NCBI GenBank assembly: GCA_973895155.1
Contig: OZ316891.1
Coordinates: 30,194,001 to 30,258,000, forward strand
Direction: 5' to 3'
DNA: 64,000 nt
Origin: Marsupella aquatica
Taxonomy: Eukaryota > Marchantiophyta
Both the position numbers and the translations under genes were made by a program. This document shows, in pieces, positions 12,201 through 23,893 of this stretch; positions within the stretch are counted from its first letter, which is position 1, and each line of letters starts with the position of its first letter. The notes under the pieces are model-generated. The model saw nothing but the letters and a program-made list of their open reading frames with translations. It made no database searches and was not told the origin of the DNA.

Positions 12201-12493
12201 ATGGCGACCGCCAGCGACAACCTCAGCTCCAGCATAGTATCCTCGGCGTTATCAGCGTCCTTTCCGTGCTCTTCGTTTCCCCTCATCATCAACATCCCTC
12301 TCCTAGCCTTCTTCCGCCTCCCTTCCTCGTCCTCGTCTTCCTCTTCGCCATTCCTCCTCCACTCCTCTCCTCCTCTTCTTCTTCTCGAGTCCACCTCCAT
12401 TCCCTCGTCCATCCCCTCTCTTCCTCCTCTGCTGTCCCCTCTTCCCTCGAACCAATCCACCCTAACTCCCCCTCGTTCCACCATGTCTGTCAT
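9268..12493 (-). CDS. LIN37: LIN37-like subunit of the MuvB/DREAM complex, seven exons
   Basis: LIN37 is a core subunit of the MuvB (DREAM) complex, which represses and times cell-cycle genes in the nucleus. My exon model on the minus strand is 12493-11213, 11069-11002, 10782-10734, 10523-10437, 10120-10004, 9768-9683 and 9379-9268. All introns are GT-AG, phases agree, and the product is 599 residues. The conserved LIN37 core spans exons 3-5: DAQVIVHVCDRKVKL, then DPASLYAICRRWVRND, then CPPLPSPSP. Exons 6-7 give the C-terminal helix (VEHFKNVRKR, then DDRMQRIARFMPRLALLL). Exon 1 adds about 427 residues not usual for LIN37: an acidic/basic NLS-like start, an EAR-like LELRLSL near residue 88, and a long Gln/Ser/Pro-rich tail. 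A stop codon directly precedes the ATG. The core assignment is strong. The exon 1 linkage rests on splice signals and phase only. Confidence 0.85.
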
Positions 12494-13269
12494 TTAAAGG
12501 AATCCTATCTCATCACTCCCTCCAGCGTATCGTCTTCCTCCGTCACGCATTGACCGCCCTAATTGCTCCTCTTATGACAATTCCACTCAGCCAGAAACCC
12601 ATTCCTTCTCATGTCCCCCTTCCTCAACTCCCTAATCCCCACCTCCCGCTCTTCACACACACCACATAATAATTCCATCTCGTCTTTCACCATATTTCTC
12701 GATCGAATCCACACCTCTACCCTGGTGCTCCTCATTTCGCCTTCCTTCCGCCCACATCCTGGACACCGCTTGGCCATCCACAAAGTTTTTTAAGCTTATG
12801 CCGTCATCACACTCTCCAGTGCCTCATCGACCTCCACCTCCAACGGTGTTCCGCTCCTTCCTTCTCCCTCGTATTCGCTTTCCCGTGTCTTTGTCTCCTA
12901 CGTCCGTCCAGCTTTGCAATCCGTATCGCTCTCGTCTCGTTTCATCTGCTCACGTTGTTTCCTGCCTGCTATAGCCTACAGGTGAACCACCCCCTTCCCT
13001 CTACCTCCTCGTGCCTCCTCCTTCGAATACTTTCCCTGAGTTCCTTCTTTGAATGCTCTTCCGGTATCAGTCTCCCGTGCGCATCGCGCCCTGCAATCAA
13101 ATCCGTCACCACTCCTCTCCTGTCCTGCTCCACAACGCTACCTCCAGCCCCCTTGCCTTTTAAGTCCTCCCGCCTCTTGCTTCCAATGCTTTTCCCGTGT
13201 ACGTCTGTTGTTCGCCTCGCTCCCTGCAATCCATCCCCGCTCCTTCACTCTCCTCTCCTCTCCCCTCCT

Positions 13270-13315
13270 CGTCTCTCGTCTCGTCTCGTCTCTCGTCTCG
13301 TCTCGTCTCGTCTCG
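13270..13315. repeat. TCTCG pentanucleotide microsatellite
   Basis: About nine units of (G)TCTC / TCTCG run in a row at the end of the pyrimidine-rich block. The purine-rich block begins within 30 bases of it. Confidence 0.9.
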
Positions 13316-13659
13316 TTTTGTTATTGCTTGCTGCACCACTGTCTCCAAGAGAGCCGGGAAGAAGTAGAAGCGAGGAGACCACGAGACACAAAGAAAACCA
13401 AAGCACGAGCAACAAGACTGGAGGCACACCGAGCAAGAACGCCACAGACCGAGACTTTCAGCAAGACCCTCACAGGAAGCCGAATCGCAGAGGGACGCAG
13501 AAGGATCTCCCTCTCCTCGCTCTCGCCGTGAGCACAACAAGTGCGCACTGCGCCAGTGACAGAAGCGAAATAGACGCAACGAACGAGACGGAAGAGAGTG
13601 CGTCGAGCAACGAGGCAGAGGACGCCAGAGCGCGAACAGAGTACGAGAGAGGGAGCGAC

Positions 13660-13755
13660 AGAGAGAGAAACAGAGCGAGAAACAGAGCGAGAAACAGAGC
13701 GCCCGAGCGAGAGAGAGAGAGAGAGAGAGAGGAAGGAAGGAAGGAAGGGAGGAAG
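13660..13755. repeat. Compound GA / GGAA microsatellite
   Basis: Three units of GAGCGAGAAACA lead into a (GA)n run of about 24 bases (13708-13731), then four GGAA units. The whole lies in the purine-rich block upstream of LIN37. Confidence 0.9.
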
Positions 13756-13809
13756 GGAGTGGAGGGAAAGGGGGAGAACAATTAGTTTAGTTTGAGTTTG
13801 AAAACTGGA

Positions 13810-14032
13810 GAACGCAGCAGCAGAGCAGCAGCAGGAGGAGGAGCAGGAGCAGCAGCAGCAGCCGCACGCATTCGGCGAAAAAGACTGCGGCGGCAGTACT
13901 CGCAGTAGTAGTAGCAGTAGTAGTAGTACTCCGCAGTAGTGCACTAGTAGTAGTAAGACGTAAGTAGCGCATCGACGACGACGACGACGAGCATCGCAGC
14001 TCACTCTACTCTACTCTACTCTACTCTACTCT
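13810..14032. repeat. Trinucleotide and CTACT microsatellite cluster
   Basis: CAG/AGG runs (13817-13860), AGT runs (13905-13955), a CGA run (13972-13992) and six CTACT units (14002-14032) follow one another with almost no unique sequence between them. Confidence 0.85.
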
Positions 14033-14207
14033 GGTATTGTCTGGTCGGGTCTAGTCTAGTCTATAGGGGTAGGCTGGCCTTTCCGTGGTCCACTTTTATT
14101 GATTGTTTTTCAAAGTGCACATTTTCCAGGTGCCCAATTATTACCATCGTCACCGACCCACTTACCACACTACCAGGGACCTCGGACTCAACTACTGTAG
14201 TCTACAG

Positions 14208-14560
14208 TGATCCCCGGCAGTGTATTTTTTAAGGTTTTTAGTTTTTGGCCGGAGTGGCGAATGCTGATGGGGTGCAGGAGAAGCGTACTTTTTAAGGTTT
14301 TTAGTTTTTGGCATGAGTGGCGAATGTCAAGGGCGTGAAGGAGAAGATGCTCAATATTATTTATCTGATTATTTTCATTATTGTCAGATGTCCCTAGATT
14401 TAAGAATCACCGTTAGATTTTTGCTGGATCGTGATTAGGTGGGACACTGGCAAATGAGACAAAAACATATTAGCCAATTTTAGTCAGAAGTGGCCAAAGC
14501 TTTTTGGGGAGGTGAAATTTGCCAATTTTTTGCCCCTAAAAAAGAAAAAGCTGATCCCCG
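14208..14560. mobile_element. MULE-like MITE with 9-bp target duplication
   Basis: The 9-mer TGATCCCCG stands directly at both ends (14208-14216 and 14552-14560), which is the target-duplication length of Mutator-like elements. The inside starts with TTTTTTAAGG...TTTTTGGC and ends with the rough inverse (GCCAATTTTTTGCC...CCTAAAAAAG). The first 100 bases contain a tandem duplication: TTTTTTAAGGTTTTTAGTTT recurs about 62 bases later. A related element lies at 57493-57723. No transposase is encoded, so it is non-autonomous. Confidence 0.55.
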
Positions 14561-17500
14561 TGTCTGAGTGTAGGCTTCCTGGGAGACATCACTTATCCAT
14601 GAAATGCACTATACTATAAGTGCATGAGATATCATATACGTGCACAGTTTGCATTTCTAGTAAAGACATGGGAAATTGTTTCCGCACTTCCTCATTGTGT
14701 TCTCAGGTCACACATCTTGGACTCCTCAAACCCCATATTGCATAATTCAACTGGATACACGTATGAAATTAGTACTTGTTTGGTGCACTTATCAATTGAT
14801 GGGTGTTGTGTGTTGTAGTAACTGATAAATGCATTGTCACTTATATAGACGACAATGCACTAATATATCTGCCATTTAGTGTCGCTATTTGGCTATATAG
14901 TGAGTGTAGACTGCATTTTTGGTGCATCTACAAAGAAAATAACTATAATGTTAGAAGCCTACATAGATGGCTTGCATTTATCCATGGAATGCATTTATCC
15001 ACACTGCACTTATCCACTGTTCATTGTACTGGAGTGAACATTTTATTAGAATGTGCTCAGATGTACCACACTGTTTGACTTTGAGACTTCGATTGACTGT
15101 TAGGAGCTTCGGTTTCAGCAAAATCAACTACTGTACCTTTTTTGGATCTTTTGGATTTTGGTACTTCGAAAGACCACAATGTTTAACAAACGATTCCTAT
15201 AGATTAAGCATTTGGTCACAACAGATTGACTTAATATTCTCTTGTTTCCTAAGCCTCTAATCCTTCCCCCTCCCTTGCTCGAACCTATATTTCTATCCCT
15301 CTCTCAATGTACATTTTCTCCTGCAAATTTGAGTATAGTGGCTATATTATTCACTATCATCACAGAAATCATTTTGGGTCATTTTGATATGTATTTTTTT
15401 TCAATAAACGTCACCCACTGGGGGAAGACAACCAGGGCAAAGGTTGATATGTATTTAATCTAGAACAGATCAATACAAATTTTCTACATCAATTTGATGT
15501 CATTTTTATGACACTTGATCAACAATATTCACCTAAAAATATTGGATGTACAATCACATTGACATTAAAGATATATTCATCTAATTCAAAATGAAAGTCA
15601 ATATCCAAAATGGTTGTCAATTTGATATACATTTCTTATAGTAACAGACCTGAATATCAAATGGATATACAACACACTTTGGTGATCATTACCCACCCTT
15701 GAACAAAGATTCAAGTGTTTCTATCCCACTCGTACTTTTTCACTTTGTCCAGTCACAAAATTGAGCAGTTACACCAAGAAAAAGGAGTCATAAGCTAGGT
15801 TGGGATCTCCATCCAAACCTATGAAACTTGGATGGGATCCAAAATCCTTATTTCATGAAAGGAAAGGTTTATTCTTATTTTGATATTATATGGATCTCAT
15901 GACATGTCTATAGATGATCTGAACTCCAATCTTAGCTGAGATGGAATCTCATAAAGGTGTACTATGAGGAAAAAATAATTTTGAAATAGTTCATGTGAGT
16001 CAGGTTATTCGAGTTCCAACTTAATAGAATCTTTCCCACCAAATGCTTTTACTCCATTGTACTTTATTTGGTCTTTTATAAATAAAAATGATCCTTTTTC
16101 TTCTTTAAAAATATTTTGTAATTGTCACACCATTTAGAGTGGTATTATAGTATATCTTATTATTTAGGCATAGAGGTTTGTTTGTGTGCTATATGAGCAT
16201 TTCGTATTTAGTTGGTGTTTGTGTGAAAAATAGTTATCCCCTTGTGTTGGCTTAAGGACCTCATTTTTCAATGTTGAACCTATAAGCCTGTGAGTATTTG
16301 AGCACAAGCTCTGTTGGCTATGGGGTGGCTGACCAGGTTGTGTTCTACATGTAATGTGGATTCCTTGAAGCACAAGGTGCGGTGGGCTTGACATCTGTGT
16401 ACACGTGATCGCATGGGGGAAGATCATTGTTGGATTGGCATTGATCGCTGTTCAATTTTTGTTGTTGAGATTATTGTGGGTTTTGGACATGGGTTCCATT
16501 TGGACTCCATTCTCTTATGTTTGTGATGTTAGATTGTGATTATGTTTGGATGTGTGTGACAATTTATGTATATTGTGTAGCGATGTGTATGCGCACAACC
16601 TAATCAAAGTTATAATATACACAACTTCTCTCTCTCATATAAATACCATTTGGTCATCAGCACCCAGTCTAATAATATTATGCCACCAAACTAACAATCT
16701 TTACGGTCTCTCTCATATAAATACCATTTGGTCATCAGCACCCAGTCTAATAATATTATGCCACCAAACTAAGAATCTTTACAGTCTCTATCGTCTTCAA
16801 ACTTCACAATTTAAGCCTATTCTAAACACATTATACACTTTCTTAAGCAAAACAATTAAAGAAATATTTTTTTTCATCTAAGCAGATCATTTTCTCTTGT
16901 AATTTTGAGTCCTTCCAAAGATACCTCTTAACCTAAGCAAATTAACGTTTTCTTAGGGTTTTGGGGGGTCTTCTATCTCCCAGGTTTTCTCCTTTCTCAG
17001 CTAAGGCATTAGACCAATGTTGTTGCCAACGAGATCTAATGAAATCCTGCTGTTATGTATTCTCTCTAGCCGAATTTTTCTTTTGAGGTGGATTGTTCTG
17101 AGGACAACAACAGCTATGTGATGGAGGGAGGCAAAGTCAGGTCTCTTGAAATTCAGGCTATGTGATTTTGCCAAAGGTGTACTTTTAGGTCTTGGAGCTC
17201 CTGGCTATAGAGTTCAAACTGTAGTCATAGTTTTTGCGCCACTTTGACTACCCTCCCGCACTCACTTCTACCTGGAATCCAGTTTTCTCAATTGCATTAG
17301 CTTGCTCTTGTTGAGGCGTATCAAATTGATATAAAACACGTCACAAACGGTGTCTATCGACATACTTATGGTCACATATATTGGTTTTTGACATTTTTCT
17401 GCCGTTTTTCTATGATTTTTGCCTTCCTTTCGACGGTCATATATTGGTCAATCTTTCACGTATTCTGGATTTTTCAAGTGCTTTGGATAGCTCTTCTCCG

Positions 17501-18250
17501 AGAGAATCAAATTGATCCCAAGACCGATCCAATTGGTCTCATATTTCCCAGATTGGACCTTGATTAGATTTCACATTTTTCTTCAATTTCAATCATACTC
17601 TCTTTCAATTAGCTTTGGGGTCATATATAAGTTCCTCGTTCATGGAATCAGGCATTCTCATGTGATTTGGTCAGCTCTTGTCTGGGAGTGCAACATCTAT
17701 CCCTACCGCGGTCCTTTTGGTGACGTATCAACCTCTTTCTGCTTCGATTACAATTCAGATTTCCTCCTCAATTTTTGGTGACGATTTCCCTTGATCAACT
17801 TTGGAGCATTCCTATATCGCCATGTTTCTCCTCCGATTGGTTGTTGCCTTTCTTCTTCAGTTCCAGTAGGGTGGCTTTTTACCAAGTGTAGTGGACCATT
17901 TTGCATTCCACCATCTTTGGGAGCTGTAGTAGCATGCTCAAATCAGTGAACGGATATTCACTCGCACCAACTGCTCAGTGGACACATTGATGAGTGTTTC
18001 AGCTTTGTTCCCTACTGTGCCTGTAGTGCTCAACAGTTTTCTAGGCTAGCGGTGGCGTCGTTTCTCGGATTGACGCAGTGGGCTCTCTCCATAGCCTTCC
18101 CTTTCTTTTCACATGTCTTGGTTGGGCCTTTTGTCGCTTCTTGATGCACTTTTGCTTTTATCGTGTTGCGGCCTATTATGCTATGTTGAGAGTGTTGGCG
18201 CGGGGCAAGTGCCCAGCCCTACCACACACTTCTTCCCCCTCCTCCCCCCC
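14561..18250. other. Gene-free stretch, probably retroelement flank
   Basis: No coding exon is recognisable. A duplicated 78-bp block with a TATA-like motif lies at 16.63 kb (listed separately). Downstream, 17.3-17.8 kb repeats related phrases (for example AGAGAATCAAATTGATCCC and CTTGTCTGGGAGTGCAACATC), which gives the look of retroelement untranslated sequence. It may be the 5' UTR of the LINE that follows, but the start of that element cannot be fixed. Confidence 0.4.
16631..16786 (+). repeat. 78-bp tandem duplication containing a TATA-like motif
   Basis: Two almost identical 78-bp copies start at 16633 and 16711. Each contains CATATAAATACC, a good plant TATA-like motif, followed by AGCACCCAGTCTAATAATA. 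The copies differ by only two or three bases, so the duplication is recent. It could double a core promoter, possibly of the retroelement downstream, but no transcript start is proven. Confidence 0.75.
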
Positions 18251-20666
18251 CCCGTTCTCGTGGTCGCCTTTGTGTTTGCTCTTCTTCATTGGATCCCTCT
18301 CATCTTTGTGATGACCCCATGCCCAATGCTCTACCAGTCCCCACAATCTACTGCCCACCCCATTGACACCCTAGCTCCTCTCCGCACCCCATACCCCCTC
18401 CACCCCTCCAGCATCCCCCTCCGGCCTCTTCGTCCACGTCTGTTCCACCCCCACCTCCTGTCCAATTATTTCTTGCTCCCTCCCCAGACGAGCATCCCCT
18501 GCATACTTGTCCTGATTGTGGTTGGGTTGGCATCTCCCTTCCTCATCATTGCGGGCGAGGTCGGTGCCAAGATCGCCAGCAAACACAATCCCAGCCTCAG
18601 TCTCCTCTTGACCCAATTAGCTCTGCCCCTCCTTCCTTGGAGGCTTCCGAGCAGGCATGGAGTTGGGTTCGCACTCTAGACCCCCTTCCAGCCTACCATC
18701 CAAGGTACATTAGACCTCGCCTTTATAAGGTCCATATCCCATTAGCGTTGCGCCCATTAGTTTGGTCATCCTTGTTGCACCCCATGCAACTTATCTTGGC
18801 GCATCCTATAGAGGTCTCCTATTGGTCTTTACTCATGCTTTTTCCATAGTGGACTCTTACCTTCCCTAGTCATGGTGGTCGCGTGAGTCACCGTGAGATT
18901 GCCTCTCATATCCATTGTTTTTTGCGGGAAGATTGGGAACAACTTCAGCTAGAGTATTTTCTTCGAGCCCGTTCCTTTATTAGCCCGGGCTTTGTTTGAC
19001 CCAGCTTGCCACTCTCATCCTCCAGAGCATAGACGCCTTTGTCACTCTTGTCTTTTAGCCCAGGCTGGTGAATATTGTTATGTTATCCAGGCCCTTTCTC
19101 CAACCACACCAGCCCCCCTAGTGAGGTCACCTTGACGGCCCTTCAGGATCTCCATCCACAGCCCTATGATCAGCTCCCTTTGTTCGTGGAGGATTTTGAG
19201 CCCGAGCAGGATCTTCAGTTTAGTAGGGACCACTTCACCTATGCCTTCCTCCATGCCCCGCATTGCGCGGCTGGTGGCCCCTCTGGCTATGTCTTTGAGC
19301 ATTTTCATGATTTATTCCTCCCCGAGGGTCCTCAGTCTGGTTTTTGAGTTTTCTTCTCCTTTTGCCAGTGTATTGTTGCCGGCCATTTGCCTCCTCCCAT
19401 CTCTCGGCTTCTGAGTGCTTCTTGTTTATTGGCCATGGCTAAGTCTTCACCAGGTGTTCGGCCCATAGCTGTTGGAGAGGTTTTTCTTTGGCTTGTGTCT
19501 CGCACTTTCATTGTAGTATCGCTCTGCACTATCAGATCTTCTCTCTCCACATCAGTTTGTAGTGGGCGTTCCTGGTAGTTGTGAGACAATTATTGCGGGT
19601 ATTTGCGCTACCTTGGACCTCCACCCTGATTGGGTTGTCCTCCAAGTTGATGTCTCTAATGCCTTTAATACGGTTTCTCGGGCAACAATTTTTTGTGCTT
19701 TGAGGGCGGCGGATCCAGACATCCACTCCCTTATCCCCTTTGTCCATTGTTTTTATGGACTCGAGGCCCCCCTCTTCTATAGTCATCACACCTCTATAAG
19801 AGTATATACCACTCTTTCTTTTGGAGAAGGTACACGTCAAGGTGACCCTTTGGGTGGGCCTTTTTTTTCCATTGCCCATTTTACAGCTTTACGGGAAGCC
19901 TCCGTGGCCCACCCCCAGTGTATCTTCCCCTCCCTTTCAGATGACACCCACATCAATCATTGGTCCACCCAGCGCTGCGGTTACTTCTGCCCTCGCCACC
20001 CTTTCCACCCATTTGTTGGGCCTCGGTTTATGGGTTCAGCCTGTGAAGAGTCGTGCATGGAGTCCAGTTGGGTTACCCTCTGATCTTGCGCTTCTCCTTG
20101 GGTTCTTACGTCCAGCCAACAGTCTTCGAGTCTTTGGCTCCCCAGTTGGTACCGTCTCCTTTTGCTCATCTTTCATTGCTGATGCTCTATAGGCGGCCTT
20201 AGCCCCTACTCCTATGCTCCCTAAGTTAGTAAATTCTCAGGCAGCATTTGGGTTGTTGTTGAGATGCATCCACCCTCGCGCGTCCTACGGGGCGTCCTAT
20301 TTGGCTTGGACACATCCCCCTACCGAGGATCTTTATCTACACCTTCAAGCATTTGATGTCTCCATTTGTGAGACTTTGGCCTCTCTTTTAGGGCCAGGTA
20401 CTTTTCTCTCATCTCCGTGGCTCATCGACAACTCAGTCTTCCAATTTCTTAGGGTGGGTTTGGGCTTACTTCCACTGAGCGCCTTGCACCTTTGGCCTTT
20501 TTGGGCGCATGGGCAGCCACCTTCTCATTGTTGGCAGATCGTTTCCTTATTGAGGATTGACCTTTTCTACTTTTGTCTCTCATGGAGGTAGAGGAGGGTT
20601 CCCTCCCATTTCAGGTTCATTTGCGCACAGCGCGGTCATCATTACCAGATCCTGTCCATGTTGCGT

Positions 20667-20911
20667 CTCGGGGGGGTCACTTCCATGGAAGTGGCATATC
20701 ATGTGCGACGAAGTATAGGGCCATTTAAATGGTTTTGGCGGAAGACTTATTAAGTCTTCTATGGAAATATAGGGTTGTTTAATTGCAAAATGCATACGTG
20801 TCATCACATGATTGGTGTCGTACAACTTTATAGAAAGTGACTTAGGGGGGTCATAAATGACCCAAACCGTCGCACGTGATGTATGACCCTTCATATAGTG
20901 ACCCCCCCGAG
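20667..20911. mobile_element. hAT-type MITE, copy 1, inserted in the LINE
   Basis: The element is 245 bp with perfect 15-bp terminal inverted repeats, CTCGGGGGGGTCACT. It is flanked on both sides by the exact 8-mer TGTTGCGT (20659-20666 and 20912-20919), the target duplication size of hAT transposons. It interrupts the LINE region between the RT and the endonuclease. It is nearly identical to the copy at 32899-33145 and encodes no transposase. Confidence 0.92.
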
Positions 20912-21138
20912 TGTTGCGTTACCTTCATTTCAAGAGTTTCTATCCTTGCACCCCGTCCGTCTTCAGGCAGACCTTGTTGGGCGTATGCATGCTTTCACCC
21001 TCTCCAGCATCCTCACTGAGGCACCTGACACGGACCAAGCTCAGATTCTTTCTTCCAGAGGGAAGGGTGTAGGAGGATGGCTTCAGGCCAATCCAGTCAT
21101 TCCTCACCTGCGGATGTCTTTGTCTCCTGCTTATCAAA

Positions 21139-23015
21139 CGATTTACATGACAAATACGTATTTACTCCTACTGAAATCGTTTGTTACATACATACTCATC
21201 CTAGGATTCTATTGCATGTAGGATGAGTATGTTTATTTCCGTTCCCATAAATGTAATTTTTGATCAAGTCTATCTACTAGTCCCTCTGCTTTTGATCAAG
21301 TCCCATGGACTACGCCACACACCCACTCTTGTTGGTCGCTGGTGGAGTGCTGTCACCACCCCCCCTACTCACATGGTTGACCAAACTGTGCAAGGATTCC
21401 TTAGACACTTCTTGGGAAAAGAACACAACTGTGAGCCGGAAAAGATAATGCCACACCAAAACTTGAAGAATCAAACCAAATCCATATCTTTTGGCAAAAA
21501 GTGGTAACACATTGCAAGGAAAACCCGGCCTCCTGCCGTCTGCCCAACTCCTGCCTCACTGGGGCAAGCGCTACACCTCTACCTCACTACTCTGGCTTGA
21601 TTTCCCCTTCTGGCTATGAGCTAACTTCCCTAACACCAATACTAGACTGAGTTCCCCCCTGCTCCTACCAGGGCTGCCCCCTAAATACTGAAAAAAAACA
21701 CCAAAGCACCCCTCACGGAGTGGCAACAACGGCGGCAACCCTAGCGGCGCCACCAAAAACATCAAAGAGATAAACTAACCAAAAGCGTGCGGCACACACA
21801 CGCTGTGAACAACCCTAGCCCACTATGGTACCAACGGTGCCTTTGCTGGTACTAACATCCAATCCGTAGTGCATGAAAAGCAAGGCCCTACATTAGTCTT
21901 CACCGGACTCACTTACTGAACCAGGGCTCCAACCCCTGGAATCCTCACCTCGACCACTAATGATGAGGGTGATGAAATGTTGGCACCGTGACTAGCAGAT
22001 ATGGTGGCACCGTGACCAGCTTGGGTTTCCCGTGATGACTTACGGGTCTCCCGCAACTGTTTCTCCAACATCTTACTCTTCTCCTTCTCCTTCTCACTCA
22101 CGGTGCCCTGGCTTGAGCCCCGTGAGTTGGTCTCCTCATCGCTCTCCATTGGAGTGGATACCACTCCGCTAAACAAGGACTCACTTGAGTCCACCACCTC
22201 CTATCCTATCTATCTACCCTGCCTACCAGCCTCAATCCTCCTGATCGCCACCACCGGTTTGTTGTAAAAGGAGGGGGGCCCTATAATTGTTGAAACTAAA
22301 ATTTTCTCAGAATTCACTTCTGGAAACATATCTGAGGAGCCCTCCTCTTCCTGATCACAGCTCCGTAAACGGTGCACAAAACGGAGGTCAAACAGCCAAG
22401 ATATGGTCGTTTAAGTTTTCACGGGGCACCGTCTCCCTCCGTTTCGTCCGTACAACATCAGGGGGCCCCGGCTTTGCAAAACACGGATCAGGGTTTCCCC
22501 GTATGTGCTGCTACCTCCTCCTTCTCTTGCAAAGCTGGGACCTCCTGCCGTACGGACATTCGTATGGCCTCAAAACTCCTGTATTCTAAAAAAAAAGCGA
22601 TCTATTGTATCTTCCCTGTCTTAGCTCCATTTTGGCCGTGTGACACATCGTTGGATTCAGTTCGGCGAGCTCTTTCCAACAAGCCCATAGACTCCTGATT
22701 TTGAGATGGTCAAAAATCTGATGTTCGTACAACCAGGGTCCGTGCACACGTTGAAAGCAAACACAAGAGGGAAAGGGTTTAGGTATGGATGGAAACCCCA
22801 CAAGTGAGAATAGAGAAAAAGGGAAGAAAGAAAGTGTGAGGGCCCCTTCTACGGTGGCCCTTCTACGGTGGGGAAGGGAAAGAGAGCAAAAACAAATGTG
22901 AGGACCACACAAAGTGTGATGGGGAACGCAAGTGTGGGAACCCCTTCCTTCTAAGGGTCCTCCTACCATCACTACTCCAAGATTACTACTGGGTTTGGGG
23001 CCCTGTCACAGTCTT
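21139..23015. mobile_element. Insertion of about 1.9 kb splitting the LINE
   Basis: LINE coding sequence stops after ...SLSPAYQT near 21138 and resumes at FATAMHLCMG near 23022, so about 1.88 kb is foreign. The inserted DNA begins near ATTTACATGACAAATACG. It contains a perfect 14-bp hairpin at 21190-21232, a minus-strand open segment at 21913-22197 rich in charged residues (SEKEKEKSKMLEKQLRETRK), and no motif that fixes its class. The flanks give only a weak duplication (AAACG against CAACG). It may be a solo LTR, a truncated element or captured genomic DNA. Confidence 0.5.
21190..21232. repeat. Perfect 14-bp inverted repeat (hairpin)
   Basis: ACATACTCATCCTA and its exact reverse complement are separated by 15 bases. 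The stem is perfect and lies about 50 bases inside the left end of the LINE-splitting insertion. Confidence 0.85.
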
Positions 23016-23893
23016 CAACGGAGTTTGCAACAGCCATGCATCTTTGTATGGGCTTGCCCCACCCACTTCTTGTTGGTTTACCTCCTTGCACTTGTGGGAA
23101 GCATTGTGATGCCACAGGTGTCCATCTTCTTTGGTGTAGTTTGGGAGACAAAACCATTTTTGTTCACAATGTTGTGAGAGATGCGACTTCTCAGGTTCTC
23201 TCTGGCTCTTTGGTCTGTGCACGGTGGGAGCTGGTGCTCGAGTTACCCGGTCCTCCATCACAGCGGTTACGGGTGGATCTTACCATGGTCTGTGAGGGTC
23301 AACGTACTTTGGCAGATGTAGTGGTGGCAAACCCATTGCGCCAAGACATCATTGGGACAACGACAATAATGGAAGGGGCAACAACATCACAAGCAGCAAC
23401 AAGAAAGGAGGCCAAATATGTTGCAAGAGCTTCATCTAATAGCTTCCTCCCCCTCGCTCTTGAGATATCTGGGCGTCTCCATCATCAGTTCAACGGGCTT
23501 CTTCGACAAGCTGCTTGGGATGTTCATGGCCGGTTGGGTACCACCGGACCCCCGCTATCAGTTTTGACCACGCACTTTTGCCAACACATTTCAGTCACCT
23601 TATAGCGTGCTCAAGCTCGGGCCATCTATCATCGATTTTTGACAGTGGGTGCTAGTGTGACTCTGCAGTGGCTAGCCCCCCTAGAGGACATTCCAGTCCC
23701 ACTTGCAGATTTAGTTTTGACATTTGATGTAGACCATTCGCTTTTTGCCACATTTGTTAGGAATGATGAGGACCTCGGTCCATTTGCGGTAGTTTTAGTT
23801 ACTCTTTCTTGGTTTTTAGGGGTTTCCTTTTGCTTCCTTCTTTTGCGGTTGGTTTTGTCCACTTGGGACCTCTCTTGTTTTTTCTTTTGTACT

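Larger units (their letters stand above)
12494..14070 (-). promoter_or_regulatory. Upstream region of LIN37: strand-asymmetric, microsatellite-rich
   Basis: On the plus strand, 12230-13325 is strongly pyrimidine-rich and 13340-13990 is strongly purine-rich, switching near 13330. Seen from LIN37 (minus strand), the distal block is CT-rich, as many plant core promoters and early 5' UTRs are, so transcription may start around 13.4-14.0 kb. That is inference. The several long reading frames here (for example minus 13321-14004 and plus 12955-13785) are simple-sequence translations, not genes. Confidence 0.45.

Noticed and set aside
12955-13785. A 276-codon plus-strand frame rich in Ser/Leu then Arg/Glu
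   Set aside because: Its composition changes exactly where the strand changes from pyrimidine- to purine-rich. It is a simple-sequence artefact.
13321-14004. A 227-codon minus-strand frame and overlapping frames in the same region
   Set aside because: The translation is runs of Leu, Cys and Ser from microsatellites (AGC, AGT, GA). No codon bias or motif supports it.
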